From: Diphasiastrum complanatum
Taxonomy: Eukaryota; Streptophyta; Lycopodiopsida; Lycopodiales; Lycopodiaceae
Direction: 5' to 3'
DNA: 64,000 nucleotides
Assembly: GCA_029204225.1 (NCBI GenBank)
Contig: CM055101.1
Location: 58,205,579-58,269,578 of the forward strand
Shown: positions 44,021-55,500 of the stretch, piece after piece
Position numbering within the stretch: position 1 is the stretch's first letter
Layout of the letters: each line of letters begins with the position of its first letter
Notes under the pieces: model-generated
Told to the model about the DNA's origin: nothing
Seen by the model: the letters and a program-made list of their open reading frames with translations, nothing else
Databases searched by the model: none
Translations under genes and position numbers: made by a program

Positions 44021-44664
44021 TGTAAAGGATTTCAGATCAATGATGATCCAATCCACTAAAAGATCTTGGGTTACAAAAGAAGCTACTCTACCAATCTCAC
44101 CAATGTAGAAAAATCAGCATCTACACACAAAATGAGATGCAAACTCTAGTAGAACTTGATCAAACATGAATCAAAAGATAAATTACTGTTTCCGTTCATA
44201 AAAAACCAGCAAGCTATTGTATTTCACACGTGTGAATCCAAAAATAACAAATATAGATCATTCTACACATAAAATTGCATGCAATCACAAGTATAGTGTA
44301 CCAATGGATAGTAGAACCCAAGAAAACCATGTATAAGCATGAAATGAGATAGAGAAGAGAGAGATATGTCTCTCCATGAGTTAATCCTTTTATAACAAGT
44401 CCAAACCCTATTTGGATACTTGGCTTTCCCACCAAAATGCAAACCCTACTATTTCTGGGTCTAGATTCAAAGTACCCAACATTCAAATTTGAATCTACTC
44501 AAACTCGACTTATAACTTTCTCACATTTCAAAAAGTGTTTATTCAAATGAGATTTAGACTAATGAACTTTGAAAAGTCAAACTCTAAGTCTAAAACAAAG
44601 TTAGCCTCAATTTTCCAGATATGAAAATGTAGCAAATATAATCAAACTAGTTGAATCTTTCACA
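44021..44664 (-). repeat. CopB 5' LTR
   Basis: 644 bp, minus TGTGAAAGATTC...CCTTTACA, bounded by the PBS on one side and the ATACA duplication on the other. Confidence 0.9.
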
Positions 44665-44669
44665 ATACA

Positions 44670-45566
44670 TCCACAAACTTGAATATTTTTTAGAGAAGGT
44701 TTCGGTCATGTCCATACCTCATGAGGAGTTTTGTTGTTGAGAGCCTTTGTGATAGATCGATTCTGCAGATAGGCAGCAATCGATAATTGCCTATATTGTG
44801 ATTTAAATGGCCTACTTTGAAATGCCAAAGCATACAGGTCAATTCAGAAGTAGAAGTTTGAAAAGCTTGACTATTGTTCTTGAAATAGTGATGATGCTCT
44901 TTGTCCCTTCCTCTTGGCTTGTCCTTTGTGAAGTATGCCTTCACCTCTCCATCATTCTTCAAAGAAAGTTGATTGATCATCATAAGCTTGTTCTCTTGCC
45001 TACACTCCTCATAAATGAGAACTCATTGTAGTGCCTCCAAGCTTGGAAGCTCCTCCTTGATTGCATAAGATTGAACAGGATTGTCAAATCTTCCTTAAAT
45101 CCATTTAGGATCACTTGCACTAGCTCTCTTGGATTGAGGTTGTCTCCTATGCAAGCAAGCTCTCTATGAAGATCTTTGACTCTCAAAACATAATTTGAGG
45201 CACTCTCATCACTCCCTTGGAAGCTTTGAAATATTTGATTCCTTAGTGTGAGTAACCTTGTTGTGTTCCTTGCCTCATAGATGGACTTCAATGTGTCCCA
45301 AGTCTCCTTGGATGTGGTACATGAGAGCCAATCTCCCTCAACACTTCATTAGAAACATTCATCTTGATGATATGAAGGGCCATCCTTGCCCTCTTCTTGT
45401 ACTTTTGGACCTCTTGGTGCACTTGAGGCTCCTCCTCAAGTCCGAGGACAATCTCCATCACATCTTCGAGCGCCAAAATGGACTCCATCCTCACCTTCCA
45501 AATTGCATAATTGGAGGTTTCCAATCTCTCACCATGCTCCAACAAAATGGAAGCTAAGGAAGTCAT
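44670..45566 (-). pseudogene. copia gag (CopD) joined to the CopA integrase
   Basis: Gag starts at ATG 45566: MTSLASILLEHGERLETSNY, AIWKVRMESILALEDVMEIV, RMALHIIKMNVSNEVLREIG, then after a frameshift LTLRNQIFQSFQGSDESASN and ELVQVILNGF. At 44983-44690 come YFTKDKPRGRDKEHHHYF and LWHFKVGHLN (GAG-preIN). This runs directly into integrase AAYLQNRSITKALNNKTPHE then NIQVCGC. Protease, zinc knuckle and most of the integrase are deleted. Whether gag and integrase belonged to one element is open, because the flanking LTRs are of different families. Confidence 0.75.
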
Positions 45567-46262
45567 CTTCCCTTGAAAAATTCACTTGTAATGGATCAAA
45601 AGGTGTTGGTTCTCTCTCAATAATGGATTTAAAAAGGTATACTACCAACTCCAATATGGTGTGAGACCTATCTCGCTAGCTTTACTAATCTCTCTCACAC
45701 TAGATCAAACTCTCATCCAAAGATGGAGCAAGAACAAAATCTGGGTCAAATTGACTCAAGCACACAAAAGCATTCAAAAACATCCACAAATGGCCCAAAT
45801 AAAATTGAATTGCATGAAACTATGTCGCTATAACCTCAAAAAATTGTCTAGATCTCAAATCGACAAGATTGGCAAGCTTTTTTCTAAGTTTCTGGATCAA
45901 AAAAGCAAGATATGGATCAAACCAAAAGTGTCCATACAGGTCTAGGTGCCATGCCTACCCTCATTCATGCCTAGCTTTTGATTGGCACATCCAATTGTTT
46001 TGAAACAAATTGCATCAAAAACTAGACTTCAAGCTATCTAGCATAGATTTTGGATCTAACTTGGAGGAGAACCAAAAATTCAAAGTTGGTTGTGCCTCAC
46101 ACATGTCTAAGCACTAAATTTCACACAGTTCCAGGACAGGTCTATTCATGATGATTATGAACCTTCTTGATCCTAAAATCACAAAGATAACAAAGGAGAT
46201 GTATCTTGATTTCAAGGCAAATTTTCACATCAAACTTGACATATGCATGGATATCTTAGGCT
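45567..46262 (-). other. CopD leader
   Basis: About 700 bp between PBS and gag, A+T-rich; no coding similarity. Confidence 0.6.
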
Positions 46263-46274
46263 AGCTCTGATACC
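46263..46274 (-). other. CopD primer binding site
   Basis: Minus TGGTATCAGAGC, a perfect copy of the standard copia Met-tRNA site, directly after the LTR end. Confidence 0.9.
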
Positions 46275-46985
46275 ATGTTGAATTTACACTTGTGGGAATG
46301 CCACAATGTGTGATTTTAGTCTCCTAAGATGTGGTGATTGCACATAGATCACACATAGATTGAAAACCAATTTCTATTCCATAAATCTAAGGCAAGAGCA
46401 CTAAAATTCATGCATAAATCATTCATACAAGTACACTCAAACATGTGGAGATCTGAGTATGAAATAACTAAGTATGAAAATGCCTTCCGCTTGGGTAGAG
46501 AGAGAGAATCAGCCATCCAAAACTCGAGTAGAGAGAGAAGACCAAGATTTGCCAAAATAGTGTAGAAATCTCATAACTCCAAAAACTTAATTACAAATGA
46601 ACTAAGTCACATATAAGTAGTAATCTAGGGTGAAGGGGAGTGAAACATGATTGGACCCCTTCTTTTCCTCCTCTAGATCCTATTGGTTGAGTGACATATG
46701 AGCCCTCAATCTTGGTTGGACCATTTTGATAAATTCTAGCATTTTGATTGGTCACTAACTCTCTTGCCAACACATAGGGATGAGTCACTCACCAAATCTC
46801 AACTTGAAAAATGTGAGTAGCCTAACCTAACTCGAGCTACATCACTTTCTACTTTTGGCCAAATCAAGCCTTTACATGTGTACTTGCCTATTTTGCCTCT
46901 TATGCCAAAAATGGCCTAATCAACATCAAACACTTGGCTAGATCTCTAAAAAAAACTTGAGTACCCCTAACTCAACATGACTATA
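46275..46985 (-). repeat. CopD 5' LTR, truncated at the outer end
   Basis: Ends AATTCAACA on the minus strand at the PBS. The outer part (46780-46985) is the inverse of 47650-47830. The first ~20 bp (TGTGAAGAATTG...) are missing where it meets the plus-strand RNase H fragment. Confidence 0.75.
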
Positions 46986-46993
46986 GGCCCGGT

Positions 46994-47608
46994 TTGATCT
47001 ATTGTGTGCACAAGCTAAGTCAATCCATGCAAGATCCCAAGAGCTATCGTTGGAAATCGGCCAAGAGAGTCTTGAGGTATATATCTTCAACACATGATTA
47101 TGCATTGCTCTACAAAAGTGAAGATCTATCTTTACTTGGCTACTCGGACTCGGATTTTGCTAGTGACAAAGTGGATAAAAAATCCACAAGTGCTTACACT
47201 ATATTTCTTGGAGGAAATCTCATATCTTGGCTTTCCAAAAAGCAAGATACTATTTCTTTATCATCATGTGAGACTGAGTATAAGGACAACAACAAAAGCG
47301 GTGCTTTGGATCAAAAGTTTATTATTGGAGCTCAAGTGCATCAAGGAGGAAGATCTATCTTTGATCAATGTGACAACATCTCGGCCCAAGCCCTTGCCAA
47401 CAATCCTATTTTTCATGCAAGGAGCAAACATATTGAAGTTGCACATCATTTTGTACGGAAAAATCTTATTCAAGGAGAGATTAACTTAGAGCACATTGGA
47501 TCATCTTCATGCATTGCCGATCTACTCACCAAGCCATTGCTCAAGAGTTCTTTCATCAAGCTTAGATCCAACCTTGGATTGATTCCAAGATCTATATTTA
47601 ATTAGAAT
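46994..47608 (+). pseudogene. copia RNase H, plus strand
   Basis: MIYCVHKLSQSMQDPKSYRW, KSAKRVLRYISSTHDYALLY, LLGYSDSDFASDKVDKKSTS, AYTIFLGGNLISWLSKKQDT, ISLSSCETEYKDNNKSGALD and HARSKHIEVAHHFVRKNLIQ, ending CIADLLTKPLLKSSFIKLRS. The segment after CETEY is degenerate where ASxAxCExIWL is expected. A normal stop is followed by the purine tract and LTR. Confidence 0.87.
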
Positions 47609-47619
47609 AGATAAATTTT

Positions 47620-47830
47620 TTAAGGAGGAGTGTGAAGAATTGTAAAGTTATCCACGTTGAGTTAAGGGATTTGATAAATTTTTATATGTCCATCCATGTG
47701 TGAGTAGGTGATAGGGCCAATTTTGGCTTAGGAGGCAACTCAAGCAAGTACACTTGTAAGAGTCATGATTAGGCCAAAAGTAGGATTTGATATGGCTCGA
47801 GTTAGCTTAGGCTTGCTACCCATTTGTCTT
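47620..47830 (+). repeat. purine tract and start of 3' LTR, plus strand
   Basis: TTAAGGAGGAG (to 47630) then TGTGAAGAATTGTAAAG. Same LTR family as 46275-46985 but in the opposite orientation; truncated near 47830 by CopE gag sequence. Confidence 0.75.
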
Positions 47831-48445
47831 TGCTTGAAAAATAGGTTGTCTCATCTCCATCATGCAAGGACAAGGAAATCATCCTACTCTTGGCATGTTG
47901 GACTCTACACTCCTCGGCCACAAGCACACTATGTAGTTTGTCAATAGAAGGTAGACTCTCTTGAATGGCAAAACTTAACTTATCTCCTAAGCCATTGAAG
48001 ATCACTTGTACAAGCTCATTATCAAGGATCTTTTTTCCTATAGAAGCAAGTTCTCTATTAAGAGATTTGATCCTAAGCACATATTCTTGTGCACTTTCAT
48101 CAATTCTTCTCATGCTTTGCAAGGTTTGGTTTCTTAGCATATGCACTCTTGAAGTGTTGTTGGATTCATGTATAGATTTTAAAGAATCTCAAGCTTCCTT
48201 GGTCGAAATACAAGTGGCTACCTCTTTCAAGAGGTCATTACTAACATTCATCTTAATACAATGAAGTTCTAGTCTTGCCTTCTTCTTATATTTTACCAAC
48301 TCGACCTCCAAGAGGTTTATCTTCTTCATCTAGGATAATATCAAAGAGGTATTGGAACACTAGGAGTGACTCTATCCTCACTTTTCATATTGAGTAGTTT
48401 GTGGAATTTAACCTCTTACTAGGTTCAAGAAGGAATGCACCAATG
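47831..48445 (-). pseudogene. CopE gag
   Basis: Minus strand: RLNSTNYSI-stop-KVRIESLLV start near 48400, then MHMLRNQTLQSMRRIDESAQ, EYVLRIKSLNRELASIGKKI, LDNELVQVIFNGLGDKLSFA and KLHSVLVAEECRVQHAKSR. Several stops in the N-terminal part. Nothing beyond gag is present. Confidence 0.8.
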
Positions 48446-49177
48446 GATCCCATCTTCCTAATAACTTGTACTAGATTGTACTTCTCGACCCTCCCTAAAT
48501 TCTTTTTCAAAATTTGCTCACTTGCAACTCACTTGGAATATCTTTCAAGTCGCAAGATCCCCTTGATCTTGATTCAAAAGAACACTTAGGAAAGTTTCTA
48601 CAAAACAATGCTCAAGAAAATTGGAATTGATTTGAATCTAGAAACTCACAAAGGTTTCACTTGTCTTTTGTTTTTCAAATTTGACTTCTAGCCACGGTCT
48701 TCACACTCCCTCACAAAGATTAAATGGAGATAACATGAGATTCTACCAAAAAACTATCAAATCAAGTCGATTTTTACTAGATTTGGACTAGAAAATAACT
48801 AAATCTATTTTCTTATTTTTCAAGACCTGTAAAACAAATTTAAAGATCTTAATCCCAACCTCAATTAATTAGATCTCATGACACTAATACAACTCTAATT
48901 AATGGCATACAAACTTTGATGCTTATCCTTGATGTAGCACCAAAAAACTCGATGGCATAGAATCAAAATGTTTGGATCTTATGAATGTTGAAGATTAAAT
49001 GCAGGTACAGAGGTGCTCACACGTGTGGATAGTACGGATTCTGACCCTCACCAAGTTTGGATCAATAGCCTTCACACTAAGGCTTGATTTCAACTCGCTC
49101 TCACAAGACTAGTTTTCTAGCAACAACTTGCAAAAAATGGATTGTCCTTTAATCATTTATTATCCTTTGCGTACTTC
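48446..49177 (-). other. CopE leader
   Basis: Non-coding stretch between gag and PBS. Confidence 0.6.
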
Positions 49178-49189
49178 GCTCTAATACCA
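49178..49189 (-). other. CopE primer binding site
   Basis: Minus TGGTATTAGAGC directly after the LTR. It is the same T-variant as in the TRIM at 677-688. Confidence 0.85.
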
Positions 49190-50119
49190 TGTTGAAAGTA
49201 CAATACTTACGACCACAAATGAGCCTACAAAAGACCCCAAGAGCGATTGATTACTTGATACACCTATCTATTGCAAAACTAGTCACCAATTTCTTGATCT
49301 AGAATAGCAATTTAGGATCTTACAAGCAAGAGCGATCAAATAGAATGATCAAACATGGAAATCCGACTCCACACGTGTGTAACAGAAAGTCTTTCATCCG
49401 TAGATTTGAATTTAAGGAAAAGAATACCGTTATCCCATTTAGCACGCCATGTCGTAGATAAGCCTTCGGCTGTGGTATTGAGCTTTGCAAGAAGCTCCTG
49501 GGCCTCTTCCGAAGGCTTGCCTTGGTTAGGGTAACCCCTAACCCTAATATTCAATGACTTTTTCACTCATTTTTCTTGCTCAGAACATATAGAATTCACT
49601 GTAGATGCTATGAAGGAAGGTTTAGAATTACTCTCGGAGCGTAGTGTATTTTATGTGGTTGCGATTGTGTGAGCATGAGAGAGAGAGAGAGTACGGCCCT
49701 ATTATCAAGGAATTAAAGTAATCAGGAACTCGAGATTGCCAATGTGCTCTCAAATCTCATTAAGGCATTGTATGGAATGAATGATTGTATGTACAATAGG
49801 GCTCTTCTCCCCTAAAGTTAGGTAAATCTAGCATGTAATAAGGAGACTAGTTGACACTTCTTGCCCTAATATGTCAATCTTACCTAACCCTAGAGTTATG
49901 TCATTTTTATGGTTAGGTTGATCAATCACCTCCATGATTCGAGGAGTTTGGTCTTACAATTTAGAAAACTTGACCTAATAACCTAACTAATCCCTATGAT
50001 TGATATCTAACCACCCTAGACCTAAACTCACACATGTGAACATGTCCTCACACGTGTGGATTGCAATATATGTACCAAAAACTATGTGCAAATCAAGCTA
50101 AAATTTGCCAATTTTCACA
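49190..50119 (-). repeat. CopE 5' LTR containing a LINE fragment
   Basis: Plus TGTTGAAAG at 49190 to TTTTCACA at 50119 (minus TGTGAAAATTGGC...). 930 bp, about 290 bp longer than its relative at 38452-39127 because of the insert at ~49390-49680. Confidence 0.8.
49388..49680 (-). pseudogene. LINE ORF1 fragment trapped in CopE LTR
   Basis: Minus strand: SNSKPSFIASTVNSICSEQE then KSLNIRVRGYPNQGKPSEEA, QELLAKLNTTAEGLSTTWRA and KWDNGILFLKFKSTDERL. It corresponds to LINE-1 11130-11350 ([27 protein letters not shown]). Both ends of the LINE are missing, so it is an internal fragment rather than a normal 3'-anchored LINE insertion. Confidence 0.8.
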
Positions 50120-52407
50120 CTTGCCATTGCAATCACCAAGCATTGAGCACCAAATATTCCACCCTATGTGCTCAATATCCCTATTTAAGTTCTTTTATCC
50201 TAATCACAATCAACCACATTATATAATCACAATAGCAACTTATGTTTTTTTTTTATAACTATGATCCGATGACCTTAACTAATATTGTGATTGCTTTTCA
50301 TGATATCGATTGGTATAGTTCAACATTTTTCAGCTGAGATGGATACTCTCAGGCAAATTAGCACTTTTCAAGTAGTCAAAGCAAACCAATGGTATGCTTC
50401 CATGCTGCTCAACGAAAATCTTAGAATTTCTTATCATATATACTTAGTTTTCAATCTGGATGAGCTATGTTATGCAATTTTCAACTTTGTGCATTTTGAT
50501 TGGACCAAATGGCAATTGAAATCAAAGAAAAGAAATGAAAGAATCTTTACAAAAGATCATTTTAGGAATTGGAGCTTTTCTAAAGTATAAAATAGGATAT
50601 TATTGTTGATATAGCTTGTTTTTTTTTAAAACACAATATAATCTCCTAGAAAGCTGGTCTTTCCTTTAATAAACCATGTTAATGATCACATATCAGAAAG
50701 CTTGCTTTTTAGATTGTCACTTTTATTTTTAAGTTGCTTTTGAGGTACATAATCTCAATACCCTTAAGACCTACAAAACAATCAATATCTCAACATCTAG
50801 CCTGTAACCTGATGCCTCCTCATGCAAACAAGATTCTTCTCTCAAGAAAAAGGACTAAATACAACTTTTTACATTGTGTTATCTCATAGAGCAATGCATC
50901 CTCAACCAAACGACTAGTAGCCAAAGATGCACAATACTCCAAATGCTAAATGTGAAGTTGTATCAAGTCCAGACTCTAGAGTAACAATTGGAATATCCAA
51001 GATTGATATTGAAAAAGCCACACAAGCTCAATTGTAGCCCACTATAACAAATTTGATACTGAAATGTTGACTCGCTCCCCAACTACAGAATGTTTTTCAA
51101 TTGACCCCCAAGGAGCTATTGGCAAGGTCACCCTTAGCCTAAGGTCCAGACAGCAAAATGTTGGTAACTCATGCTCCCATAGTCACATAGCACAATATAC
51201 AATTCTCTGAGAAGAACTACGAATAAACAGCGTACATCTAAGCATTGCACAAGTGCACATAATCAGCCTTGAAGAGGAATGATATATTTAAATCACCCGA
51301 CTCCTTATGCACACGTTAAACAGAAAGTCTGTGGAGAAGATATCCAAGCATGCATATATAAGAATACACATCCATTGAGTTAACCTTTGAATTTCACCTT
51401 ATCATCTTAAGTTTTATACAATTGATCATATCCCAAGGTTTTGGACTGCTCTTTGTGACTATGGAGTACCATCTGATTTCAGGAATGCCAGTCCCTAAAA
51501 CACTAAACCTGTTGCACAAGAGCCATTCCACCAAACAGCATAAATATGATACAAAAGATGTGACTTTAGGAGATATTTCCTAAAGATGAAGTTATAACTA
51601 AAAAGAACCACAAATAAACACTGCTCTAACAAATGTAACTCGATTTGGAGAACCTTTTATAAATCGGAAGGATATACGAAGTTAATACTATTAACGTCTC
51701 AAACTGACATTTAACACTTAATGCAAGATAAATGTTTGTCTAAAGTTTTACAATTCCATACCACCTTGGACAAGAAACATATTGTCAGACAAACCACAAA
51801 CTGCAACAAGAATGATATAAAGTCAATTTCACATGTCACGGTCATCAACCAGCCCCAACAAAATGGATTGAATAGGTATTCTAACAACAATATTGACAAA
51901 AACTGGCACACTTGGAGCAATCTAAATCTCTCTACTTCCATGCATTAAAAAGGAATTGAAAAGCCTGTAATTTTATGCTTTGAAACATGGCAAACGGCAG
52001 TTTTGTTTTAAATACTAGGGAATAAATGCCTTCAAGAAAGCTAATGTTGAAGAGAAAAGATTCCCTGACTGCAGTAAATCCTTTGTCAAGGCCAATCCTT
52101 CACTCACAGTAGCAAATTTGCAAAAGTGAATTTCCTTAAATTCTGGTGCAACACTTTTGATGCATGACTTGCCTGCAGTTAAAAAAATACAACCATGCAG
52201 ACGGACCATGTCAAAAGCCCAGGTCTGACCTTGAACATAATTCTTTTTCCAAATGATCATCCTTGGTGCATAGCAACAGTCATTTCCACCCTCCGATTCC
52301 AAAACACCTCTTCCTTATTACAAAGAGAGGAAAAAAGCCAGGGAATCTGTCCCATCATCATGTATGACTTTATTAACCTCTAAGCCAGGATTTCTGTCCA
52401 TCGTCAT
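50120..52407. other. intergenic 3' flank of the PUF gene
   Basis: About 2.3 kb of A+T-rich sequence with no recognisable gene or repeat, directly downstream of the stop codon of the minus-strand PUF gene. It should include its 3' UTR. I could not pick a polyadenylation site with confidence. Confidence 0.45.
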
Positions 52408-52507
52408 TTACATCTTTGAAGAAAGATCCAACTTCATTAGCTCAGATTCAGCTTCAAGTCTCACATTTGTATCTGCACACTCTCTAAATGCCGATACCAC
52501 CTTCAAA
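52408..52507 (-). CDS. APUM24: PUF gene terminal exon
   Basis: Acceptor TTATTGCAG; encodes [20 protein letters not shown] then [12 protein letters not shown] and a TAA stop at 52410-52408. Confidence 0.9.
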
Positions 52508-55500
52508 CTGCAATAAACATCTTGAATTATACATAAAGACTAGTTAAAATAGAAAAATAAAGCGACCCAAAATTAGAATAAAAAATATCAAGGTGAAATT
52601 AGGGAATCACCTGTGCCCTTGGGCCCACATCTTGCACCTCCCTTTTATAGCTCTTTTCCAAAGCTGTGCAGAAAATGATTTTGGTACCATTCTCGAAGGT
52701 TGAGAATTCAACACTAGCCTTCTGATTGTCCTACTGCTATGATACTGTTGAAGCACATGCTCAGCTTGGTCTGCAGCAGTTGAGTCTCTGGATACGGCAG
52801 CCAAATCTGCAATTGCTTGTTGTAACAAAGTCACATCCTTTGTTGCTTGGTACATGAGAGCATCAGTACCTCCCATCGCCACCTGGGGAAAAGTGTATCC
52901 ATATATTATCCACGTTAGTGTCAAAATTTGCGATACAAATTCTAGATGGAGTTACTAGTCCTACTAGCACTCACACAACCAAGCATAGAGATTAAAGAGA
53001 AATCAGATTATAGGAGAATTGAGCAAATCTCTAACATATTGGAATTATTGTGGTGGGGCGCCAGCCTACTTAAATAGTTTCTCTAATTGATAAGAAAAGC
53101 TAAGAGCCTAAAGCGAATAGCAAAAGAGCAAAAGCTAATTGCTATAATTACTACCTATATTGGGTAAAGTCCCAAGATGAACTAAATAGATCCTAATTTA
53201 GTTGTCGTGCGCCCACCTACATGCACAAGCCTTAAAAAACGAATTTACTATAAATAGAATGGCCCCTATAATAGCACGCAAGCATGGCCAAACTATCATT
53301 AAGGGGTATCAAATAAACATTTATTCCTAACACTCCCCCTTAATGTTTACTTTGTTATCTATTACTCCTAGAAATTCTCTAAACTTCTGAAATTTTTCTT
53401 TGCCAAGTCCTTCGGTAAAGATATCCACAACTTGGTCTTCCATAGGGCAATAGATAAGCTCCACTTCACCACTTTGAATTTTCTCTCTGATGAAGTGTTG
53501 TACTTCAATGTGCTTTGTCCTACTGTGAAAAACTGGATTTTTTGCCAATTTAATACAACTCTGATTGTCGCACTGAAGTACAGTAGGTGAATCTTGTACC
53601 ATATGTAGATCATGTAGAATCCTTCGTAACCGTATTGCTTCACATGTTGCACTTGTAGTAGCTCGATGTTCTGCCTCTGTAGATGATAACGCAATAGTAT
53701 GCTGCCTCTTTGAACTCCAAGAGATAGCACCAGAACCAAGACTAAAAACATATCCTGTAGTAGATCTTCGGTCTTCTGCATCTCCAGCCCAATCAGCATC
53801 CACATATCCCTGCAACTTCAAACCATCCTGTCAAATCTCAAAATGCCTTGGATATATCTGAGTATCCGCTTAGTCGCTTTCCAATGAATCTGCTTAGGCT
53901 TAGCCATAAACTGACTAACCATACTCACAGCATAAGCAATATCTGGTCTCGTAGTAGTTAGATAGATTAAGCTTCCAACAAGCTTTCTATATAACGTCTC
54001 ATTTACATCCTGATCTTCCTCAGCTTTAGTAAGTTTACATCCACTATCATGTGGTGTAGAAATAGGCTTGCATTCTGACATATTGAACTTTTCAAGAAGT
54101 TCATGAGCATACTTAGATTGAGAAATAAAAAGCCCTTGTGCTATTCTCCATACCTCAATCCCAAGAAAAAATTGTAGTGAACCAAGATCTTTCATGTCAA
54201 ACTCTGATGAGAGATCTTTCTTGATTCCCTGAATCATACTATGATCTGATTTTGTAATAACAAGATCCACATACATCACTACAGTTACAATATGATCATC
54301 CCTGATCAAAACATAAAGTGTATGCTCCAAACTACTTCTCTGAAAACCAAGCTCCTCAAAGTATGTGTCAATCCTCGTGAACCACGCCCTGGGTGCTTGC
54401 TTAAGTCCATATAGTGCCTTGTCCAACTTGCGAACCTTGTGCATAACCTTTTGCGACCAATCTTGCCTTATGTTTATCTATAGAACCATCTGATTTGTAC
54501 TTAGTTCTATAGACCCACTTGCATCCAATAGCCTTTTTACCTGTAGGTAACTAAACAAGTCTCCAAGTCTTGTTATTCATGATTGAGTCGTACTCCTCAT
54601 CCATAGCTTTCCTCCAAATATCCTATTTTTTAGCCTCACTGAAAGTAGATGGATCCTTGGTTTCCAATACTGTGGCCGTATATGCAAAATGTATATCCCC
54701 ATCTTCATGATGATCCTCTTGTTGATCTTGATTTTCATGTTGCTTTTCAAGTCTAGCCGATCTCCTAGTCCCATGTGTACTGGATTCTCCCTCTTGCTTG
54801 GTGAAGTAGGAGGTGAATAAGTATCCCCTCCTTCTTCTTCCCTTTGCTCCATCTAGCTTGCTAGACTCCGGCAACACAGCATCATTCAACCCTGCCATAA
54901 TACTGGTCTATAGCAACTTCTAACAACCTGATTTTTAACTATGCAATCTTCTTTGCAAGTCAGTAATCTGATTTTGCTCCAACCAGCAAGCAGATCTATC
55001 AAAAAACTAGTGAACAGATTTGTCAGGCAACCAACGAACAGATCTGTCAAACAACCAGCGAACAGGTCTGTCAGACAACCAACGAACAGCCCTGTCAGAA
55101 AACCAGCGAGTCTGTCAGAAAACCAACGATCTGATCCTGGATCTTGATAGCTTCAGGTCAGTGATGAAGTCTGTTGCCAGCCAGCAATCAGCCTACAAAT
55201 CTTCTCTTAGGAAATCGGTATTGTCCTCCTGACAATGTTGACTCCACATGCAGCTTCAGCTCCTCCAATTAATCTTCTTGCAACCCTGCAAACAATCTCT
55301 CTCTCTTACCAAATAGCCTGCTCTGATACCATGTCAGAATTTGCGATACAAATTCTAGATGGAGTTACTAGTCCTACTAGCGCTCACACAACCAAGCATA
55401 GAGATTAAAGAGAATCAGATTATAGGAGAATTGAGCAAAGCTCTAACATATTGGAATTATTGTGGTGGGGTGCGAGCCTACTTAAATAGTTTCTCTAATC

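Larger units (their letters stand above)
41200..44664 (-). mobile_element. CopB: copia element nested in CopA, internally deleted
   Basis: Minus strand. Full 5' LTR (44021-44664), PBS (44009-44020), nearly intact gag, GAG-preIN and integrase start, then a deletion joining integrase to the 3' LTR at ~41855. RT, RNase H, PPT and roughly the first 25 bp of the 3' LTR are lost. Flanked by a 5-bp duplication. Confidence 0.9.
41195..44669. repeat. 5-bp target site duplication of CopB (ATACA)
   Basis: ATACA at 41195-41199 and 44665-44669. Removing CopB rejoins the CopA integrase codons for VCGCIAYSQVP. Confidence 0.85.

Noticed and set aside
49535-49560. Interstitial telomere repeat (CCCTAACCCTAAT)
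   Set aside because: Less than two complete plant-type units and it falls in the LINE ORF1 coding sequence for IRVRGYP.
52089-52172. Exon-like segment with acceptor and stop downstream of the PUF gene
   Set aside because: The PUF frame already ends at 52408 with a conserved C-terminus, and this segment has no recognisable similarity.
55005-55147. Octapeptide-repeat protein gene in CopC
   Set aside because: Product of the 24-bp minisatellite whose length is a multiple of three; no start context or conservation evidence.
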